A stretch of 64,000 bases of DNA from Bordetella parapertussis (GCA_945906815.1 CAMDRT010000012.1:1-64000), one strand, 5' to 3'. Shown: positions 25,718-36,668, counted from the stretch's first letter. Notes: generated by a model not told the origin, from the letters alone. Numbers and translations are program-made.

Positions 25718-26620
25718 ATGGTGACCAATCCCGCTGATTTTCAGGCCTGGGCTGCGGCCGGCCAGAACCGTGTTGAAAGTGTCCTGCAACAATTGCTGCC
25801 GCTGCCGGAGATTGCGCCGCAACGCCTGCATCATGCCATGCGCTACGCAGTGCTCGGCGGCGGCAAGCGAGTGCGGCCGTTGCTGGCGTTCGCCGCGGGT
25901 GAGTTGTCGGGCGCCGATCCGCAGCGCGTGGCGCTGGCTGGTGCCGCGGTGGAAATTATTCACGCCTATTCGCTGGTGCACGACGATCTGCCGTGCATGG
26001 ACGACGATGTATTGCGCCGGGGCAAGCCCACCTGCCACGTCGAGTACGACGAAGCCACCGCCTTGCTGGTGGGCGATGCGCTGCAAAGCCTGGCCTTTCA
26101 GGTGATGACGGACCACAAACTCAGTGACGACGCCGCCGTGCAGCTTGAAATGACCCGCTTGCTGGCAGTGGCCTCGGGCTCCCGCGGCATGGCGGGCGGG
26201 CAGGCGATTGATCTGGCATCCGTGGGCCAGGAACTGACGGTGACGGAACTGGAATTCATGCACATCCACAAGACCGGCGCGATCATCCGCGCCGCGGCCT
26301 TGCTGGGGCTGCGCTGTGGCGCGCCGCTGAGCGCGCAGGAACATGCCCAGGTGGATACGTTCGCCAAGTTGATTGGCCTGGCGTTTCAAGTGGTCGATGA
26401 TGTGCTCGACGCCGATGCCACCACCGCGACACTGGGTAAAACCGCGGGTAAGGATGCGCAGCAGGGCAAGCCCACGTATGTCAGTACCATGGGGTTGGTG
26501 CGGGCGCGCGTTTTTGCCGAGGAACTGCGGGTGCAGGCGATGACGGCGCTGGCAGGGTTCGGGGCGCGCGCCTTGCGTCTGCGGCAACTGGCAGATTTCA
26601 TCGTGCTGCGAAAATTTTGA
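25718..26620 (+). CDS. ispA: Farnesyl diphosphate synthase (polyprenyl synthetase)
   Basis: 300-aa trans-prenyltransferase. First Asp-rich motif D-D-L-P-C-M-D-D near residue 88, second motif V-V-D-D-V-L-D near 225, G-G-K-R-V-R-P-L near 48. The two-residue insert in the first Asp motif is typical of the IspA short-chain group. It makes FPP for quinones and undecaprenyl phosphate. It lies 4 bp after xseB and just before dxs. Confidence 0.95.
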   Translation: MVTNPADFQAWAAAGQNRVESVLQQLLPLPEIAPQRLHHAMRYAVLGGGKRVRPLLAFAAGELSGADPQRVALAGAAVEIIHAYSLVHDDLPCMDDDVLRRGKPTCHVEYDEATALLVGDALQSLAFQVMTDHKLSDDAAVQLEMTRLLAVASGSRGMAGGQAIDLASVGQELTVTELEFMHIHKTGAIIRAAALLGLRCGAPLSAQEHAQVDTFAKLIGLAFQVVDDVLDADATTATLGKTAGKDAQQGKPTYVSTMGLVRARVFAEELRVQAMTALAGFGARALRLRQLADFIVLRKF

Positions 26621-26628
26621 CATCGCCT

Positions 26629-28458
26629 ATGTACGAATTACTTGAATCCATAGATACGCCGCAGCGGTTGCGTCAACTGGAGCGCAGCCAGTTGCAGCGG
26701 CTGGCCGGTGAATTGCGTCAGTATCTGATTGATTCGGTGAGCCAGACCGGCGGCCACTTGTCGTCGAACCTCGGCACGGTGGAGCTGACCATCGCCTTGC
26801 ACTACGTGTTTAACACGCCGCACGACCGGCTGGTGTGGGACGTAGGACATCAAACCTACGGCCACAAAATACTCACCGGCCGCCGTGAGCGCATGAACAC
26901 CTTGCGCATGTGGCAGGGTCTATCGGGCTTTCCACAGCGCACTGAATCGGAATACGACACCTTTGGCACGGCGCATTCCAGTACCTCGATCAGCGCGGCG
27001 CTGGGCATGGCAGTCGCCGCCAAACTCGCCGGCGTGCCGCGTCAGGCAGTGGCGATCATCGGCGATGGCGCGATGACTGCGGGCATGGCGTTTGAGGCGC
27101 TCAACAATGCGGGTGACATGGATGTCAATCTGCTGGTGATTCTGAACGACAACGACATGTCGATTTCGCCGCCGGTGGGGGCATTGAACAAATATCTGGC
27201 CAGGCTCATGTCGGGCCGCTTCTATGCCCGGGCCAAAGGCCTGGGGCAAAGAGTGTTAGGGCCCCTTGCGCGCCGCGCGGAGGAGCACGTCAAGGGCATG
27301 GTGACGCCGAGTACCCTGTTCGAGGAATTCGGCTTTAACTATATCGGCCCCATAGACGGGCATGACCTGGATGCGCTGCTGCCTACGCTCAACAACATCA
27401 AACAGTTGAAGGGGCCGCAGTTTTTGCACGTGGTCACGCGCAAAGGACAGGGCTATAAACTTGCCGAAGCCGATCCGGTGCTGTATCACGGGGTGTCGAA
27501 GTTTGACTCGGCCAATGGCATCGCCGGCAGCAAATCCGCTGGCAAGCCTGCATACATGCAGGTCTTCGGCGAGTGGCTGTGCGCGATGGCAGCGCACGAC
27601 CCGCGGTTGGTGGGCATCACGCCGGCGATGCGCGAAGGTTCGGGCATGGTGCAGTTCGCAGAGCAGTATCCCGGGCGTTATTTCGATGCGGGCATCGCCG
27701 AGCAGCACGCGGTGACGTTTGCGGCAGGCCTCGCGTGCGATGGCGCGAAACCGGTGCTGGCGATTTATTCGACATTTTTACAGCGCGGCTTTGACCAACT
27801 GATCCACGATGTGCAGATACAAAATCTGCCGGTGGTATTCGCGCTCGATCGCGCAGGCCTGGTCGGTGCCGATGGCGCTACCCATCACGGCAGCTTTGAT
27901 TTGACGTATTTGCGTTGCCTACCCAATATGACGGTAATGACGCCGGCGGATGAAAACGAGTGCTGGCAAATGCTCTCCACTGCGTTCAGCATGAATGCGC
28001 CGGCGGCGGTGCGCTACCCGCGCGGGGTGGGGCCGGGCGTCAAAATAGAGCGTGATTTCAAGACCCTGGCCGTGGGCAAGGGGGAATTGCGGCGCCGCGG
28101 CGCGAAGATCGCCATCCTCGCTTTCGGCTCGATGCTGGCGCCGGCACTGGCGGCGGCCGAAGAATTAAACGCCAGCGTGGCCAATATGCGGTTCGTTAAA
28201 CCGCTCGATGGCGAACTGGTATTGTCGCTGGCCGACACTCATGAGTTGCTGGTGACGGTGGAAGAAAACGTGGTGATGGGCGGCGCTGGCAGCGCGGTGC
28301 TGGAGTGGTTGCAGCAGAACCGGCGCACCGTGGCGGTGCTGCAACTAGGGCTGCCGGATCGATTCGTCGAGCAGGGCGATCCGGCGTTGCAGCTGGCGGC
28401 GTGCGGCCTGGATAAAGCAGGATTGTTGCGGTCGATTCAGGCGCGTATCGAGCACTAA
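26629..28458 (+). CDS. dxs: 1-deoxy-D-xylulose-5-phosphate synthase
   Basis: 609-aa thiamine-diphosphate enzyme that starts the MEP pathway. ThDP motif [16 protein letters not shown] near residue 143, transketolase pyrimidine-binding domain with A-E-Q-H-A-V-T near 360, [15 protein letters not shown] near 410 and a complete C-terminal domain. The ATG at 26629 is preferred; a TTG 12 bp upstream overlaps the ispA stop and is also possible. Its product feeds ispA (upstream) and ispH (at 50.5 kb). Confidence 0.96.
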   Translation: MYELLESIDTPQRLRQLERSQLQRLAGELRQYLIDSVSQTGGHLSSNLGTVELTIALHYVFNTPHDRLVWDVGHQTYGHKILTGRRERMNTLRMWQGLSGFPQRTESEYDTFGTAHSSTSISAALGMAVAAKLAGVPRQAVAIIGDGAMTAGMAFEALNNAGDMDVNLLVILNDNDMSISPPVGALNKYLARLMSGRFYARAKGLGQRVLGPLARRAEEHVKGMVTPSTLFEEFGFNYIGPIDGHDLDALLPTLNNIKQLKGPQFLHVVTRKGQGYKLAEADPVLYHGVSKFDSANGIAGSKSAGKPAYMQVFGEWLCAMAAHDPRLVGITPAMREGSGMVQFAEQYPGRYFDAGIAEQHAVTFAAGLACDGAKPVLAIYSTFLQRGFDQLIHDVQIQNLPVVFALDRAGLVGADGATHHGSFDLTYLRCLPNMTVMTPADENECWQMLSTAFSMNAPAAVRYPRGVGPGVKIERDFKTLAVGKGELRRRGAKIAILAFGSMLAPALAAAEELNASVANMRFVKPLDGELVLSLADTHELLVTVEENVVMGGAGSAVLEWLQQNRRTVAVLQLGLPDRFVEQGDPALQLAACGLDKAGLLRSIQARIEH

Positions 28459-28488
28459 AACGTTTGCAACAGGGAAGCGGAAGACCGT

Positions 28489-29112
28489 ATGCCAATGAAA
28501 CGCAAGATGGTGGATGACGATGATATTGAGGGTTATACCAATGTCGATCGTTATCACCCGGTGACGGTGAGCCGGGTGGCGGATAAATACCGTACCATCC
28601 TCAAAGATCTCGGCGAGAACCCCGAGCGCGAAGGCTTGCTGAAAACACCCGAGCGCGTGGCCAAGGCCCTGCACTACCTCACCCACGGTTACGATCTTGA
28701 CCCGGCGCAGATTCTGCGTTCGGCGATGTTCGCCGAAGATTATTCGCAGATGGTGATCGTAAAGGACATCGAAATTTATTCGCTGTGCGAGCATCACCTG
28801 CTGCCGTTTTTCGGTACTGCGCACGTCGCCTATATTCCCGATGGGCGCATCGTCGGCCTGTCGAAAATTCCGCGGGTGGTGGATGCGTTCGCGCGCCGCC
28901 TGCAGGTGCAGGAGCGGCTGACCATGGAAGTGCGCAATTGCATCGAAGACACGCTGCGGCCGCTGGGTGTGGCCGTGGTGATCGAGGCCAAGCATATGTG
29001 CATGGTGATGCGCGGCATACAGAAACAGAATTCGACCACCACCACCTCGGCGTTTACCGGCGAATTCAACGTGGATAAAACACGCGCCGAGTTTTTACGC
29101 CTGATCCAGTGA
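28489..29112 (+). CDS. folE: GTP cyclohydrolase I
   Basis: 207-aa enzyme making dihydroneopterin triphosphate for folate. Zinc ligands are in L-C-E-H-H-L-L-P-F and [16 protein letters not shown] and E-R-L-T-M-E-V are typical. Both zinc cysteines are present, so it is the zinc-dependent FolE type. The stop overlaps the GTG start of ribBA (GTGA), indicating coupled translation. Confidence 0.97.
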   Translation: MPMKRKMVDDDDIEGYTNVDRYHPVTVSRVADKYRTILKDLGENPEREGLLKTPERVAKALHYLTHGYDLDPAQILRSAMFAEDYSQMVIVKDIEIYSLCEHHLLPFFGTAHVAYIPDGRIVGLSKIPRVVDAFARRLQVQERLTMEVRNCIEDTLRPLGVAVVIEAKHMCMVMRGIQKQNSTTTTSAFTGEFNVDKTRAEFLRLIQ

Positions 29113-30359
29113 GCAACGAAACCCCAAAAACCAGCGAGTACCGGGTCGAGCAGATACTGCCTGCGGTGCGCCGTGGCGAGATGGCGATACTGGTGGATGA
29201 CGAGCGCCGCGAGAACGAAGGGGATTTGTTTGTCGCCGCTGAAAGGGCCACCCCCGAAGTGATTAATTTCATGGCGGCGCATGCGCGGGGTTTGATTTCG
29301 CTGGCGTTGACTGAAGACCGCTTGCGGCAACTGGGGCTGTCGCTGATTACCGGCGACACCGGCAACCAGACCAAATTCGGCACCGCTTTTGCCACGCCCA
29401 TCGACGCGCGCGTGGGCGTGGGTTCGGGGATGTCGGCGCAGGATCGCGCGCGCACCATCGCGGTGGCGATAGCTGACCATGCCCAGCCCGCGGATCTGAT
29501 ACGTCCGGGCCGGCTGCAGACTTTGCGCGCGGTGGACGGCGGCGTGCTGGCGCGGCGCGGGCACACCGAAGCGGCGGTGGATCTGGCGCGCATGGCGGGG
29601 CTGAAGCCCGCCGGGGTGATTTGCGAAATCATGAACGACGACGGCAGCATGGCGCGCCTGCCGCAACTGGACGCCTTCGCGGCGCGCCACGGCATCCCCA
29701 TCATACGTATTGCCGATCTCGCGGCGTATCGCGAAAACGAACGCGTGATCCGCCGCCGCGCGACCACGCGCATGCCGACCCGCAAGGCGGGCGATTTTGA
29801 GATGCTGGTGTACAGCGACAACCTGGAGGCGACGCTGTTTGTGGCGCTGGTCAAAGGCAAAGTCGATGGCGCAACGCCTGCGCTGGTGCGCTTGCATTCG
29901 CAATGCCTCACCGGCGACGTGTTCGGCAGCGAACGCTGCGATTGTGGCGAGCAGCTCGAAGCGGCGATGCAGCGCATCGAGCATGAAGGCGCGGGTGTGA
30001 TTGTGTATATGTTCGACGAAGGTCGCGGCATCGGACTGCTGAACAAGATACGGGCTTACGCACTGCAGGATCAGGGCCACGACACCGTGGAAGCCAATCA
30101 CGCGCTGGGCTTCGCCGCGGACATGCGCGATTACAAAGCCGGTGCGCATGTTTTATTTGACCTCGGTGTGCGCCAGGTGCGCTTGATGACCAACAATCCC
30201 GACAAGGTGGCGGCGCTGGAGCGTTATGGTCTGCATGTGGTGGAGCGCGTCGCGGTGGAAGTGCCGCCACGCGATGCCAACCGCAGCTATTTACAGACCA
30301 AGCGCACGAAGTTCGGGCACTTGTTGTCGCTGACGGAGACGGAGGACAAATCAGTGTAG
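29109..30359 (+). CDS. ribBA: Bifunctional DHBP synthase / GTP cyclohydrolase II
   Basis: 416-aa riboflavin pathway protein. RibB domain (1-205) with [11 protein letters not shown] near residue 34 and R-R-G-H-T-E-A near 155. RibA domain (about 215-400) with zinc motif [10 protein letters not shown] and active-site D-E-G-R-G-I-G-L. In many Betaproteobacteria the RibA half is degenerate; here the three zinc cysteines and catalytic residues are all visible, so both halves should be active. GTG start overlapping the folE stop. Confidence 0.96.
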   Translation: MSNETPKTSEYRVEQILPAVRRGEMAILVDDERRENEGDLFVAAERATPEVINFMAAHARGLISLALTEDRLRQLGLSLITGDTGNQTKFGTAFATPIDARVGVGSGMSAQDRARTIAVAIADHAQPADLIRPGRLQTLRAVDGGVLARRGHTEAAVDLARMAGLKPAGVICEIMNDDGSMARLPQLDAFAARHGIPIIRIADLAAYRENERVIRRRATTRMPTRKAGDFEMLVYSDNLEATLFVALVKGKVDGATPALVRLHSQCLTGDVFGSERCDCGEQLEAAMQRIEHEGAGVIVYMFDEGRGIGLLNKIRAYALQDQGHDTVEANHALGFAADMRDYKAGAHVLFDLGVRQVRLMTNNPDKVAALERYGLHVVERVAVEVPPRDANRSYLQTKRTKFGHLLSLTETEDKSV

Positions 30360-30386
30360 TGATTTATTCAGGTTTTTTGGGATGCT

Positions 30387-31034
30387 TCAGAAGCGTTTGA
30401 CCAGCAGCATCTGATCGCCCTCGCGGCGCATATCGGTACGACTCAAAAAACTCATGCCGAGCAGTCCGTGGCGCCCCAGTGAGGTGCCTTCCAGCACCAT
30501 GCCGTCGACGTTGTTCAGGGTGATCTCGCCCACCCGCACGCTATCAAATTTTACGCTGTAGCCGACCACCACGCCGTTCGCGGTCTGGGTCATTCTGCGG
30601 TCAGCGGACGCGTATTTGACATTGGCACGGCGTGCGTCGTCGCTGCTGATGGTGACCAAGGTGGCGCCGGTGTCGACCAGAAACTGCATCGAGGCACCGT
30701 TCACCACGGCGGTGGTGATGAAATGCCCGCGCGAGTCTCCGGTGAGCCTCACACGCGCCGCGGCGCTGTCGGCGCGCGGTGCGGCGATGCGCTGATTGCC
30801 CATGCGCAGGGTCTGGCGCTGGCCGTCGATCTCGATCACCGCACTGTCGGTGCCGATACTCAGCAAGCGGATTTTCTCCGGCGTGGACTCGCCAACCGCG
30901 AGCGTGCGCGGCTTGCCGCCATCGACCATCAACGTGGCCTTGGCGCCGAACACGCCGATGAGTTGAATCTCTGCCGCGCGCGCCGGCGCGGTCAGCAATA
31001 AAATGATCCCCAAGCCAGACAGATAAGAGCGCAT
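30387..31034 (-). CDS. Secreted retropepsin-like aspartic protease (TIGR02281-type)
   Basis: 215-aa protein with a signal peptide (1-20) and a single clan-AA aspartic protease domain (about 95-215). Catalytic motif F-L-V-D-T-G-A-T-L-V near residue 117 and hydrophobic-hydrophobic-G motif G-L-L-G-M-S-F-L near 192. One lobe only, so it should act as a dimer, as retropepsins do. The N-terminal 90 residues form a small beta-rich region. Periplasmic, substrate unknown. Convergent with ribBA. Confidence 0.88.
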   Translation of the reverse strand: MRSYLSGLGIILLLTAPARAAEIQLIGVFGAKATLMVDGGKPRTLAVGESTPEKIRLLSIGTDSAVIEIDGQRQTLRMGNQRIAAPRADSAAARVRLTGDSRGHFITTAVVNGASMQFLVDTGATLVTISSDDARRANVKYASADRRMTQTANGVVVGYSVKFDSVRVGEITLNNVDGMVLEGTSLGRHGLLGMSFLSRTDMRREGDQMLLVKRF

Positions 31035-31132
31035 CGATGATAGCCGTTGGTATTTTCCGGCCCTCGATTCCGGCAGGGGCGGGGCCGACCGTCAGACTAA
31101 AGATTTACGCCTATGCGGGATGATCTTAGGCC

Positions 31133-31624
31133 TTAGTCCCGGAAGTTCTTGAATTGCAGCGGGAAATCGGTGATCGATTTGCGCACCAGCGCGATCGCGT
31201 CCTGCAGCAAATCTTTTTTAGCGCCTGTGATGCGCACGACATCGCCCTGGATGCTGCCCTGGACTTTGAGTTTGCTGTCTTTGAGCAGCCTGACGATTTT
31301 TTTGCCCAGTTCCTGATCGACGCCTTCGCGCACTTTGACGATTTGTTTTACCTTGCCGCCGCCGATGGTTTCAATTTTTTCCAGTTCGAGGCAGCGTACA
31401 TCTATGCCGCGCTTGGCGAGGCGGCCGGTCAGCACGTCGTGCACCTGACTGAGTTTGAATTCGTCGTCGCCGAACGCCGTCAGTGTTTTTTCTTTGTCGT
31501 TGATTTCCACACGCGCGTCTGAGCCCTTGAAGTCAAAGCGGTTGGTGACCTCTTTGTTGCATTGCTCGACCGCATTGCGCACTTCCATTTGATTGACTTC
31601 GGACGCGATATCGAAGGTAGGCAT
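31133..31624 (-). CDS. yajQ: YajQ family nucleotide-binding protein
   Basis: 163-aa DUF520 protein. [10 protein letters not shown] at the start, R-F-D-F-K-G-S-D-A near residue 32, and [12 protein letters not shown] near 130 match the family, which has two ferredoxin-like domains. Some members bind cyclic di-GMP or nucleotides; which ligand applies here is unknown. Same strand as the BPH gene, 22 bp downstream of it. Confidence 0.95.
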   Translation of the reverse strand: MPTFDIASEVNQMEVRNAVEQCNKEVTNRFDFKGSDARVEINDKEKTLTAFGDDEFKLSQVHDVLTGRLAKRGIDVRCLELEKIETIGGGKVKQIVKVREGVDQELGKKIVRLLKDSKLKVQGSIQGDVVRITGAKKDLLQDAIALVRKSITDFPLQFKNFRD

Positions 31625-31646
31625 GGGGTTTCCTCTTCAGCAGCGC

Positions 31647-32225
31647 TCAGGGCCGCAACAGTTTGATACGGGACGAGGTCAGCGGCAGCCCGGTGCCGTC
31701 GTTGAATTCGGCGGCGGCTTCGACCGCGAGTAGCGCCAGATCCTGCGCATCGCGGTGGCTGTCTTTGTAGGTCGCAAACAGGCTGCCCATGGCGTAATCG
31801 GCACCGCTGCCGAAGGCATAAAACCTTGAAAACTCCTGCACCGTGCGGTGCGCGGCGACACCGAATATGCCGTGCTTGTTGGCGAGCAACACGTCCACGC
31901 GCGTGGATTCCACCGGATCATCGCTGGCGGCGGCAGCATTGAGAAAATATTCCTCTTTCAACACCGCGTGCATCGTCTGCCAGGTTTTGAAAATGTTGTG
32001 CACGCTGTCAAAGCGCGCCACGACCTTGGGCCGCGCGAAGTAATCCGTGAGTATCGCCTTGAAAGTGGTGTTGCCGGTGATCGCCAGCACGGTGTCGCCG
32101 ACCTTGAAGGTCTTGTGATTGTTAACGATGTAGTCCGCAGTTTCCTTGCCCGAACCCCATTTGGTCATGGTGTCGGCGGCGATGGCAGCATAGCCGTTTT
32201 TGCGTACGACAGCGATGGTGGTCAT
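31647..32225 (-). CDS. Proteasome-like Ntn hydrolase, BPH (beta-proteobacteria proteasome homologue) type
   Basis: 192-aa protein. The start M-T-T-I-A-V-V-R-K-N-G leaves a Thr nucleophile after Met removal, as in HslV, and I-A-A-D-T-M-T-K-W-G follows with the D17-like residue. Lys near residue 35 (K-T-F-K-V-G-D) matches the catalytic Lys of proteasome subunits. It is longer than HslV and diverges after residue 60, and no hslU lies beside it. These traits fit BPH, a self-assembling proteasome relative reported from Thiobacillus and Cupriavidus. Substrate and any ATPase partner are unknown. The ATG at 32225 is fixed by the N-terminal Thr. Confidence 0.82.
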   Translation of the reverse strand: MTTIAVVRKNGYAAIAADTMTKWGSGKETADYIVNNHKTFKVGDTVLAITGNTTFKAILTDYFARPKVVARFDSVHNIFKTWQTMHAVLKEEYFLNAAAASDDPVESTRVDVLLANKHGIFGVAAHRTVQEFSRFYAFGSGADYAMGSLFATYKDSHRDAQDLALLAVEAAAEFNDGTGLPLTSSRIKLLRP

Positions 32226-32232
32226 GGCAGGG

Positions 32233-32544
32233 TTAGCGGAAGTGGCAGACGTAATCCAGCATCTCTGTGGTTTCGATCTCGAAACACGCATTGCCGGCGA
32301 CTTCGAATGTTTCGCCTGCGCGCACCGTGCGCCAGTGTTGCGCGCCGGGCAGCTTTACATGGCATACGCCGGCGTTGATTTCCATGACTTCCGGCGCGCC
32401 GGTGTTAAACGTCAGTTTGCTGGGGAAAATCACGCCCACGCTTTTGCGCGACCCGTCGGCGAACATCACGGTATGGCTGACGCACTTGCCGTCAAAATAG
32501 ACGTTGGCTTTCTTGAGCACACTGACATTATCGAATTGCGGCAT
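32233..32544 (-). CDS. ppnP: Pyrimidine/purine nucleoside phosphorylase PpnP
   Basis: 103-aa small cupin-like protein (DUF1255, YaiE). [21 protein letters not shown], and [15 protein letters not shown] are diagnostic. The family cleaves several nucleosides with phosphate. It sits 11 bp after argG and 7 bp before the BPH gene, all on one strand. Confidence 0.95.
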   Translation of the reverse strand: MPQFDNVSVLKKANVYFDGKCVSHTVMFADGSRKSVGVIFPSKLTFNTGAPEVMEINAGVCHVKLPGAQHWRTVRAGETFEVAGNACFEIETTEMLDYVCHFR

Positions 32545-32555
32545 GAGGTCTGCTC

Positions 32556-33782
32556 CTACTTGCGGTGTTTATTGAGCCTGGCGGCAATACGCAGACGCAG
32601 CGCATTCAGGCGTATGAAGCCCGCAGCGTCGGCCTGGTTGTAGGCGCCGCCGTCGTCTTCAAATGTGGATATGGCCGGGTCGAACAGCGAATTGGGCGAG
32701 GTACGGCTCACCGTCATTACCGTGCCTTTGTAGAGTTTGACGCGCACCATGCCGTTGACCGCAGCCTGTGATTGATCGATCAGCGATTGCAGCAGTTGTC
32801 GCTCCGGGCTGAACCAGTAACCGTTGTAGACCAGGCGCGCATAACGCGGCATCAGGTCGTCCTTGAGCGCCAGCACCTCGCGGTCGAGCGTGATCGATTC
32901 CATCGCGCGGTGCGCTTTCAACATAATGGTGCCGCCGGGCGTTTCGTAACAGCCGCGTGATTTCATGCCGACGTAGCGGTTTTCCACCAGATCCAGGCGG
33001 CCGATGCCGTGTTTGCCGCCGAGCTGGTTGAGCTTTTCAAGCACGCGCGCGGGTGACAGTTTCTTGCCGTTGAGCGCGACGATGTCGCCGTGGCGGTAGC
33101 TGAGCTCAACCACTTCGGGTTTGTTCGGCGCTTTTTCCGGCGATACGGTGATGCGCCACATCGAATCTTCGGGTTCAAAGGCGGGGTCTTCCAGCACGCC
33201 ACCTTCATAGGAAATGTGCAGCAGGTTGGCGTCCATCGAGTAGGGCGCGCCACCCCCTTTGCGTTTCTTGTAGTCCACGGGAATGCCGTGCTGGTCAGCG
33301 TAGGCCAGCAATTTTTCGCGCGACAGCAAATCCCACTCGCGCCACGGTGCGATGACTTTCACGTCCGGCATCAAGGCATAGGCGCCGAGCTCAAAACGCA
33401 CTTGATCGTTGCCCTTGCCGGTGGCGCCGTGGGAAATGGCGTCGGCCTGGGTCAGACGCGCGATTTCCACCAGCCGCTTGGCGATCAGCGGACGCGCAAT
33501 CGAGGTGCCGAGCAGGTATTCGCCCTCGTAAACGGCGTTGGCACGGAACATCGGAAACACAAAGTCGCGCACGAATTCTTCGCGCAGATCCTCGATAAAG
33601 ATTTGCTTCACGCCCATCAATTTGGCCTTGGCACGGGCCGGCGCGACTTCTTCTCCCTGGCCGATATCGGCAGTGAAGGTGACCACCTCGCAGTGATAAA
33701 CATCCTGCAGCCACTTCAGAATGACCGAGGTATCGAGGCCGCCGGAATACGCGAGCACAACTTTATTTATTTTTTCTGACAT
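32556..33782 (-). CDS. argG: Argininosuccinate synthase
   Basis: 408-aa ATP-dependent ligase joining citrulline and aspartate. P-loop A-Y-S-G-G-L-D-T-S near residue 11, substrate-binding [13 protein letters not shown] near 120 and [14 protein letters not shown] near 275. Length normal. It follows argF on the same strand across a 126-bp gap that holds a large inverted repeat. Confidence 0.97.
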   Translation of the reverse strand: MSEKINKVVLAYSGGLDTSVILKWLQDVYHCEVVTFTADIGQGEEVAPARAKAKLMGVKQIFIEDLREEFVRDFVFPMFRANAVYEGEYLLGTSIARPLIAKRLVEIARLTQADAISHGATGKGNDQVRFELGAYALMPDVKVIAPWREWDLLSREKLLAYADQHGIPVDYKKRKGGGAPYSMDANLLHISYEGGVLEDPAFEPEDSMWRITVSPEKAPNKPEVVELSYRHGDIVALNGKKLSPARVLEKLNQLGGKHGIGRLDLVENRYVGMKSRGCYETPGGTIMLKAHRAMESITLDREVLALKDDLMPRYARLVYNGYWFSPERQLLQSLIDQSQAAVNGMVRVKLYKGTVMTVSRTSPNSLFDPAISTFEDDGGAYNQADAAGFIRLNALRLRIAARLNKHRK

Positions 33783-33820
33783 ATAAAATACTCAATAAAA
33801 ACAAATACTTAAGAAAGAAA

Positions 33821-33888
33821 GCGCGGAACACGCAGACCACGCGGAAACAACCAAAGATTTTTTTGCGCGTGTTCTGCGTGTTCCGCGG
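33821..33888. repeat. Long inverted repeat between argF and argG
   Basis: Arms CGCGGAACACGCAG (33822-33835) and its exact complement CTGCGTGTTCCGCG (33874-33887), 14 bp, separated by 38 nt that include a T run. The text is the GCGGAACACGCAGACCACG type of degenerate intergenic repeat; a related run occurs at 47056-47098. Confidence 0.85.
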
Positions 33889-33908
33889 TTAAAAATCGTG
33901 CGTCAAAC

Positions 33909-34853
33909 TCAAAACAGCTTGCGCGACAGATCGGCGTCCAGCACGCGCGGCATCAGCAAGAATTCGAGCAGCGCTTTTTGCGCGTGCAAACGGTTTTCCG
34001 CTTCGTCCCACACCACGCTGTGCGCGCCGTCTATCACTTCGGCGGTGACTTCTTCGCCGCGATGCGCGGGCAGGCAGTGCATGAACAGCGCGTCTTTTTT
34101 GGCCGCGCGCATCATCTCGGCATCCACGCACCAGTCGGCGAAGTCGCGCTTGCGTTCTTCGTTCTCGGCTTCCATGCCCATGCTGGTCCACACGTCGGTG
34201 GTGATGAGATCCGCGTCTTTCGCGGCGTCCATCGGATCGGCGAATTCTTCATAGTGTGCGTCGCCGTATAAACCGGCGCGCTCGGCTTCGACTTCGTAAC
34301 CCGGCGGCGTGGAGACATGCACGTTGAAATCGAGCACTTCCGCCGCCTGCAACCAGGTGTTGCAGACATTGTTGGAGTCACCGATCCACGCCACAGTTTT
34401 GCCCTGAATGCTGCCGCGATGCTCGATAAAAGTAAAAATGTCCGCTAGGATCTGGCACGGGTGATACTCGTTGGTGAGTCCGTTGATCACCGGCACCCGC
34501 GAGTACGCAGCAAATTTTTCAATGATGGTCTGCTCAAAGGTGCGGATCATCACGATATCGACCATGCGCGTGATGACGCGCGCGACGTCTTCGATCGGTT
34601 CGCCGCGTGACAGTTGCGTATCGCGCGACGACAGATTGATCACGGTGCCGCCCATTTGCAGCATGCCGGCTTCGAACGAGACGCGGGTGCGGGTCGAGTG
34701 TTTCTCGAAAATCATCGCCAGCGTGCGATCGTGCAGCGGCAGGTGTGGCTGGTAGTTCTTGAACTGCGTCTTTATCCAGCGCGCGCGGCCAAACACGTAC
34801 TCGTATTCGGCACGCGAAAAATCATGGAATTGAAGAAAATGGCGAATCGTCAT
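33909..34853 (-). CDS. argF: Ornithine carbamoyltransferase
   Basis: 314-aa enzyme making citrulline. Carbamoyl-phosphate motif S-T-R-T-R-V-S-F-E near residue 52, ornithine-binding H-C-L-P-A-H-R-G near 262 and W-I-G-D-S-N-N-V near 150. Length is as for bacterial OTCs. It lies between argD and argG, giving a three-gene arginine cluster on one strand. Confidence 0.97.
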   Translation of the reverse strand: MTIRHFLQFHDFSRAEYEYVFGRARWIKTQFKNYQPHLPLHDRTLAMIFEKHSTRTRVSFEAGMLQMGGTVINLSSRDTQLSRGEPIEDVARVITRMVDIVMIRTFEQTIIEKFAAYSRVPVINGLTNEYHPCQILADIFTFIEHRGSIQGKTVAWIGDSNNVCNTWLQAAEVLDFNVHVSTPPGYEVEAERAGLYGDAHYEEFADPMDAAKDADLITTDVWTSMGMEAENEERKRDFADWCVDAEMMRAAKKDALFMHCLPAHRGEEVTAEVIDGAHSVVWDEAENRLHAQKALLEFLLMPRVLDADLSRKLF

Positions 34854-34899
34854 CGCAAATCACTGGCGCAAAAATGCGCACGGCGCTGAAGGGCTCCGC

Positions 34900-36090
34900 C
34901 TATGCCGCGGCCGTCGCGGGTCTCATCAAAAAATCGCGTATGAGCGGCGCGAGCTCGTTAACCAATTGATCGGCCTCGCTGCGCGAGATGATGAGCGGCG
35001 GCACCAGGCGCACCACGCTATCGGCAGTGACATTGATCAGCAGTCCCGCTGCAAGCCCTGTTTTGACCAACTCAGCGCAGGGCCGGTCGAGTTCTATGCC
35101 GATCAGCATGCCTTGGCCGCGGATTTCCTTGACGCCTGGCGTCTCACTCAGTGCGCGCTTGAGGCTGGCGCGGATGTGTTCGCCCATTTCAGTGGCGTTG
35201 CGGCACAGATCCTCGGATTCGACGATGTCCAGCGTGGCGAGCGCTGCCGCGCAAGCGAGCAGGTTGCCACCGAACGTTGAGCCGTGACTGCCGGGCTGAA
35301 ACAGGGTTGCCGCGGTGCCCTTGGCTACGCATGCGCCGATCGGCACGCCGCCGCCCAGACCCTTGGCAAGCGTCATCACATCTGGCGTGACACCATAGTG
35401 CTGGAACCCGAACAGAGTGCCGGTGCGGCCGATGCCGGTTTGCACTTCGTCGAGCATTAACAACCAGCCGTGTTGGTCGCAAATATCGCGCAGGCCCTGC
35501 AAATAATCGCGGCTGCACACGCAAACGCCGCCTTCACCCTGCACCAGTTCGGCAAGGACAGCCACTACATTCTGGTTGGACGCAGCCACGCGGCGCACCG
35601 CTTCAAGATCATCAAACGGCACGCGCACAAAGCCGGATACCAGCGGCTCGAATCCGGCCTGTACTTTGCGGCTGCCGGTGGCCGAAAGCGTGGCGAGCGT
35701 GCGTCCGTGAAAGGAGTTTTCAAGCACCACGACAGCCGGATTTTCGATAGACTTTTTGTGGCCGTAGTAGCGTGCGATCTTGATGGCGGCTTCATTGGCC
35801 TCGGCGCCGGAGTTGCAGAAAAACACCGTGTCCATGCCACATAAGTGGGTGATCTTGTCCGCGAGTTTTTCCTGCGCCTCGATATGATAAATGTTCGAGG
35901 TGTGTATGAGTTTTCCCACCTGGTCGCGCAGCGCAGCGACCAGTTTTGGGTGGCTGTGCCCGACCGCATTGACAGCGATACCCGCGAGCGCATCCAAGTA
36001 GCGTTTGCCCTGAGCGTCCCACAGCCATACCCCTTCACCGCGCGTAAACGCTACGGGAAGCCGAGCGTATGTGTTCATCAAGTGTGACAT
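34900..36090 (-). CDS. argD: Acetylornithine aminotransferase
   Basis: 396-aa PLP class III aminotransferase. G-A-E-A-N-E-A-A-I-K near residue 100, L-D-E-V-Q-T-G-I-G-R-T near 218, PLP lysine in T-L-A-K-G-L-G-G-G near 247 and H-G-S-T-F-G-G-N near 280. The start was set at M-S-H-L-M-N-T-Y-A-R-L, matching homologues; a longer upstream start adds a doubtful leader. It may also serve succinyl-diaminopimelate, as in E. coli. Confidence 0.95.
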   Translation of the reverse strand: MSHLMNTYARLPVAFTRGEGVWLWDAQGKRYLDALAGIAVNAVGHSHPKLVAALRDQVGKLIHTSNIYHIEAQEKLADKITHLCGMDTVFFCNSGAEANEAAIKIARYYGHKKSIENPAVVVLENSFHGRTLATLSATGSRKVQAGFEPLVSGFVRVPFDDLEAVRRVAASNQNVVAVLAELVQGEGGVCVCSRDYLQGLRDICDQHGWLLMLDEVQTGIGRTGTLFGFQHYGVTPDVMTLAKGLGGGVPIGACVAKGTAATLFQPGSHGSTFGGNLLACAAALATLDIVESEDLCRNATEMGEHIRASLKRALSETPGVKEIRGQGMLIGIELDRPCAELVKTGLAAGLLINVTADSVVRLVPPLIISRSEADQLVNELAPLIRDFLMRPATAAA

Positions 36091-36321
36091 CCGAGCACCC
36101 CCATAAAAGCAAATGGCCACTGCATCATTGTTACCGTGGCCAGTTTCAGAAAAGCACAGCGCGCCTGTTGCAGAAGCTAACAGCCACCATGTGTGGAGTA
36201 ATTCTACCTGTCAGGTCTGGCAGCGCAAGTGAAATATTGGTTGCCCACGCGGTTTTTCGGGTAGCTCTGGTAAACTTGCCACAGGCGTGCTCCTACCGAC
36301 CCTCCTCGCGTGAGCGAGGAC

Positions 36322-36666
36322 ATGACGCTCCCGATTTCACCCCTCAACTCACTTAATCCCATGTTCGAAGGCACCGTCGAAATCGTGATTGAGGGTGTCA
36401 CCGCCGCCGGCGAGAAATTTCGCCCCAGCGATTGGGCCGAGCGCTTGTGCGGCATGATGTCGGTATTTGGCGAAGACCGGCAATTGAGTTATTCGCCGTT
36501 TCTCAAACCGGTGATCATTAGGGGCACCAGCTGTGTCGTGGTGGATTGCAAACTTGAAGGCTTGGATACGGCCGCCTACAAATTCCTGCTGTCGTTTGCG
36601 CGAGACAATGAACTGGTGACACGGCCCGGGCGCACGGTAGTGCGGCCCGAGCCTTCGGTAGCGTAA
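36322..36666 (+). CDS. DUF3579 family protein
   Basis: 114-aa small protein common in Betaproteobacteria. The pattern V-I-E-G-V-T-A-A-G-E-K-F-R-P-S-D-W-A-E-R-L is diagnostic; V-V-D-C-K-L-E follows near residue 70. Function unknown. The start is not fixed: GTG 36310, ATG 36322 and ATG 36361 are all in frame. It converges with rpsT, the stops being 3 bp apart. Confidence 0.85.
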   Translation: MTLPISPLNSLNPMFEGTVEIVIEGVTAAGEKFRPSDWAERLCGMMSVFGEDRQLSYSPFLKPVIIRGTSCVVVDCKLEGLDTAAYKFLLSFARDNELVTRPGRTVVRPEPSVA

Positions 36667-36668
36667 AT

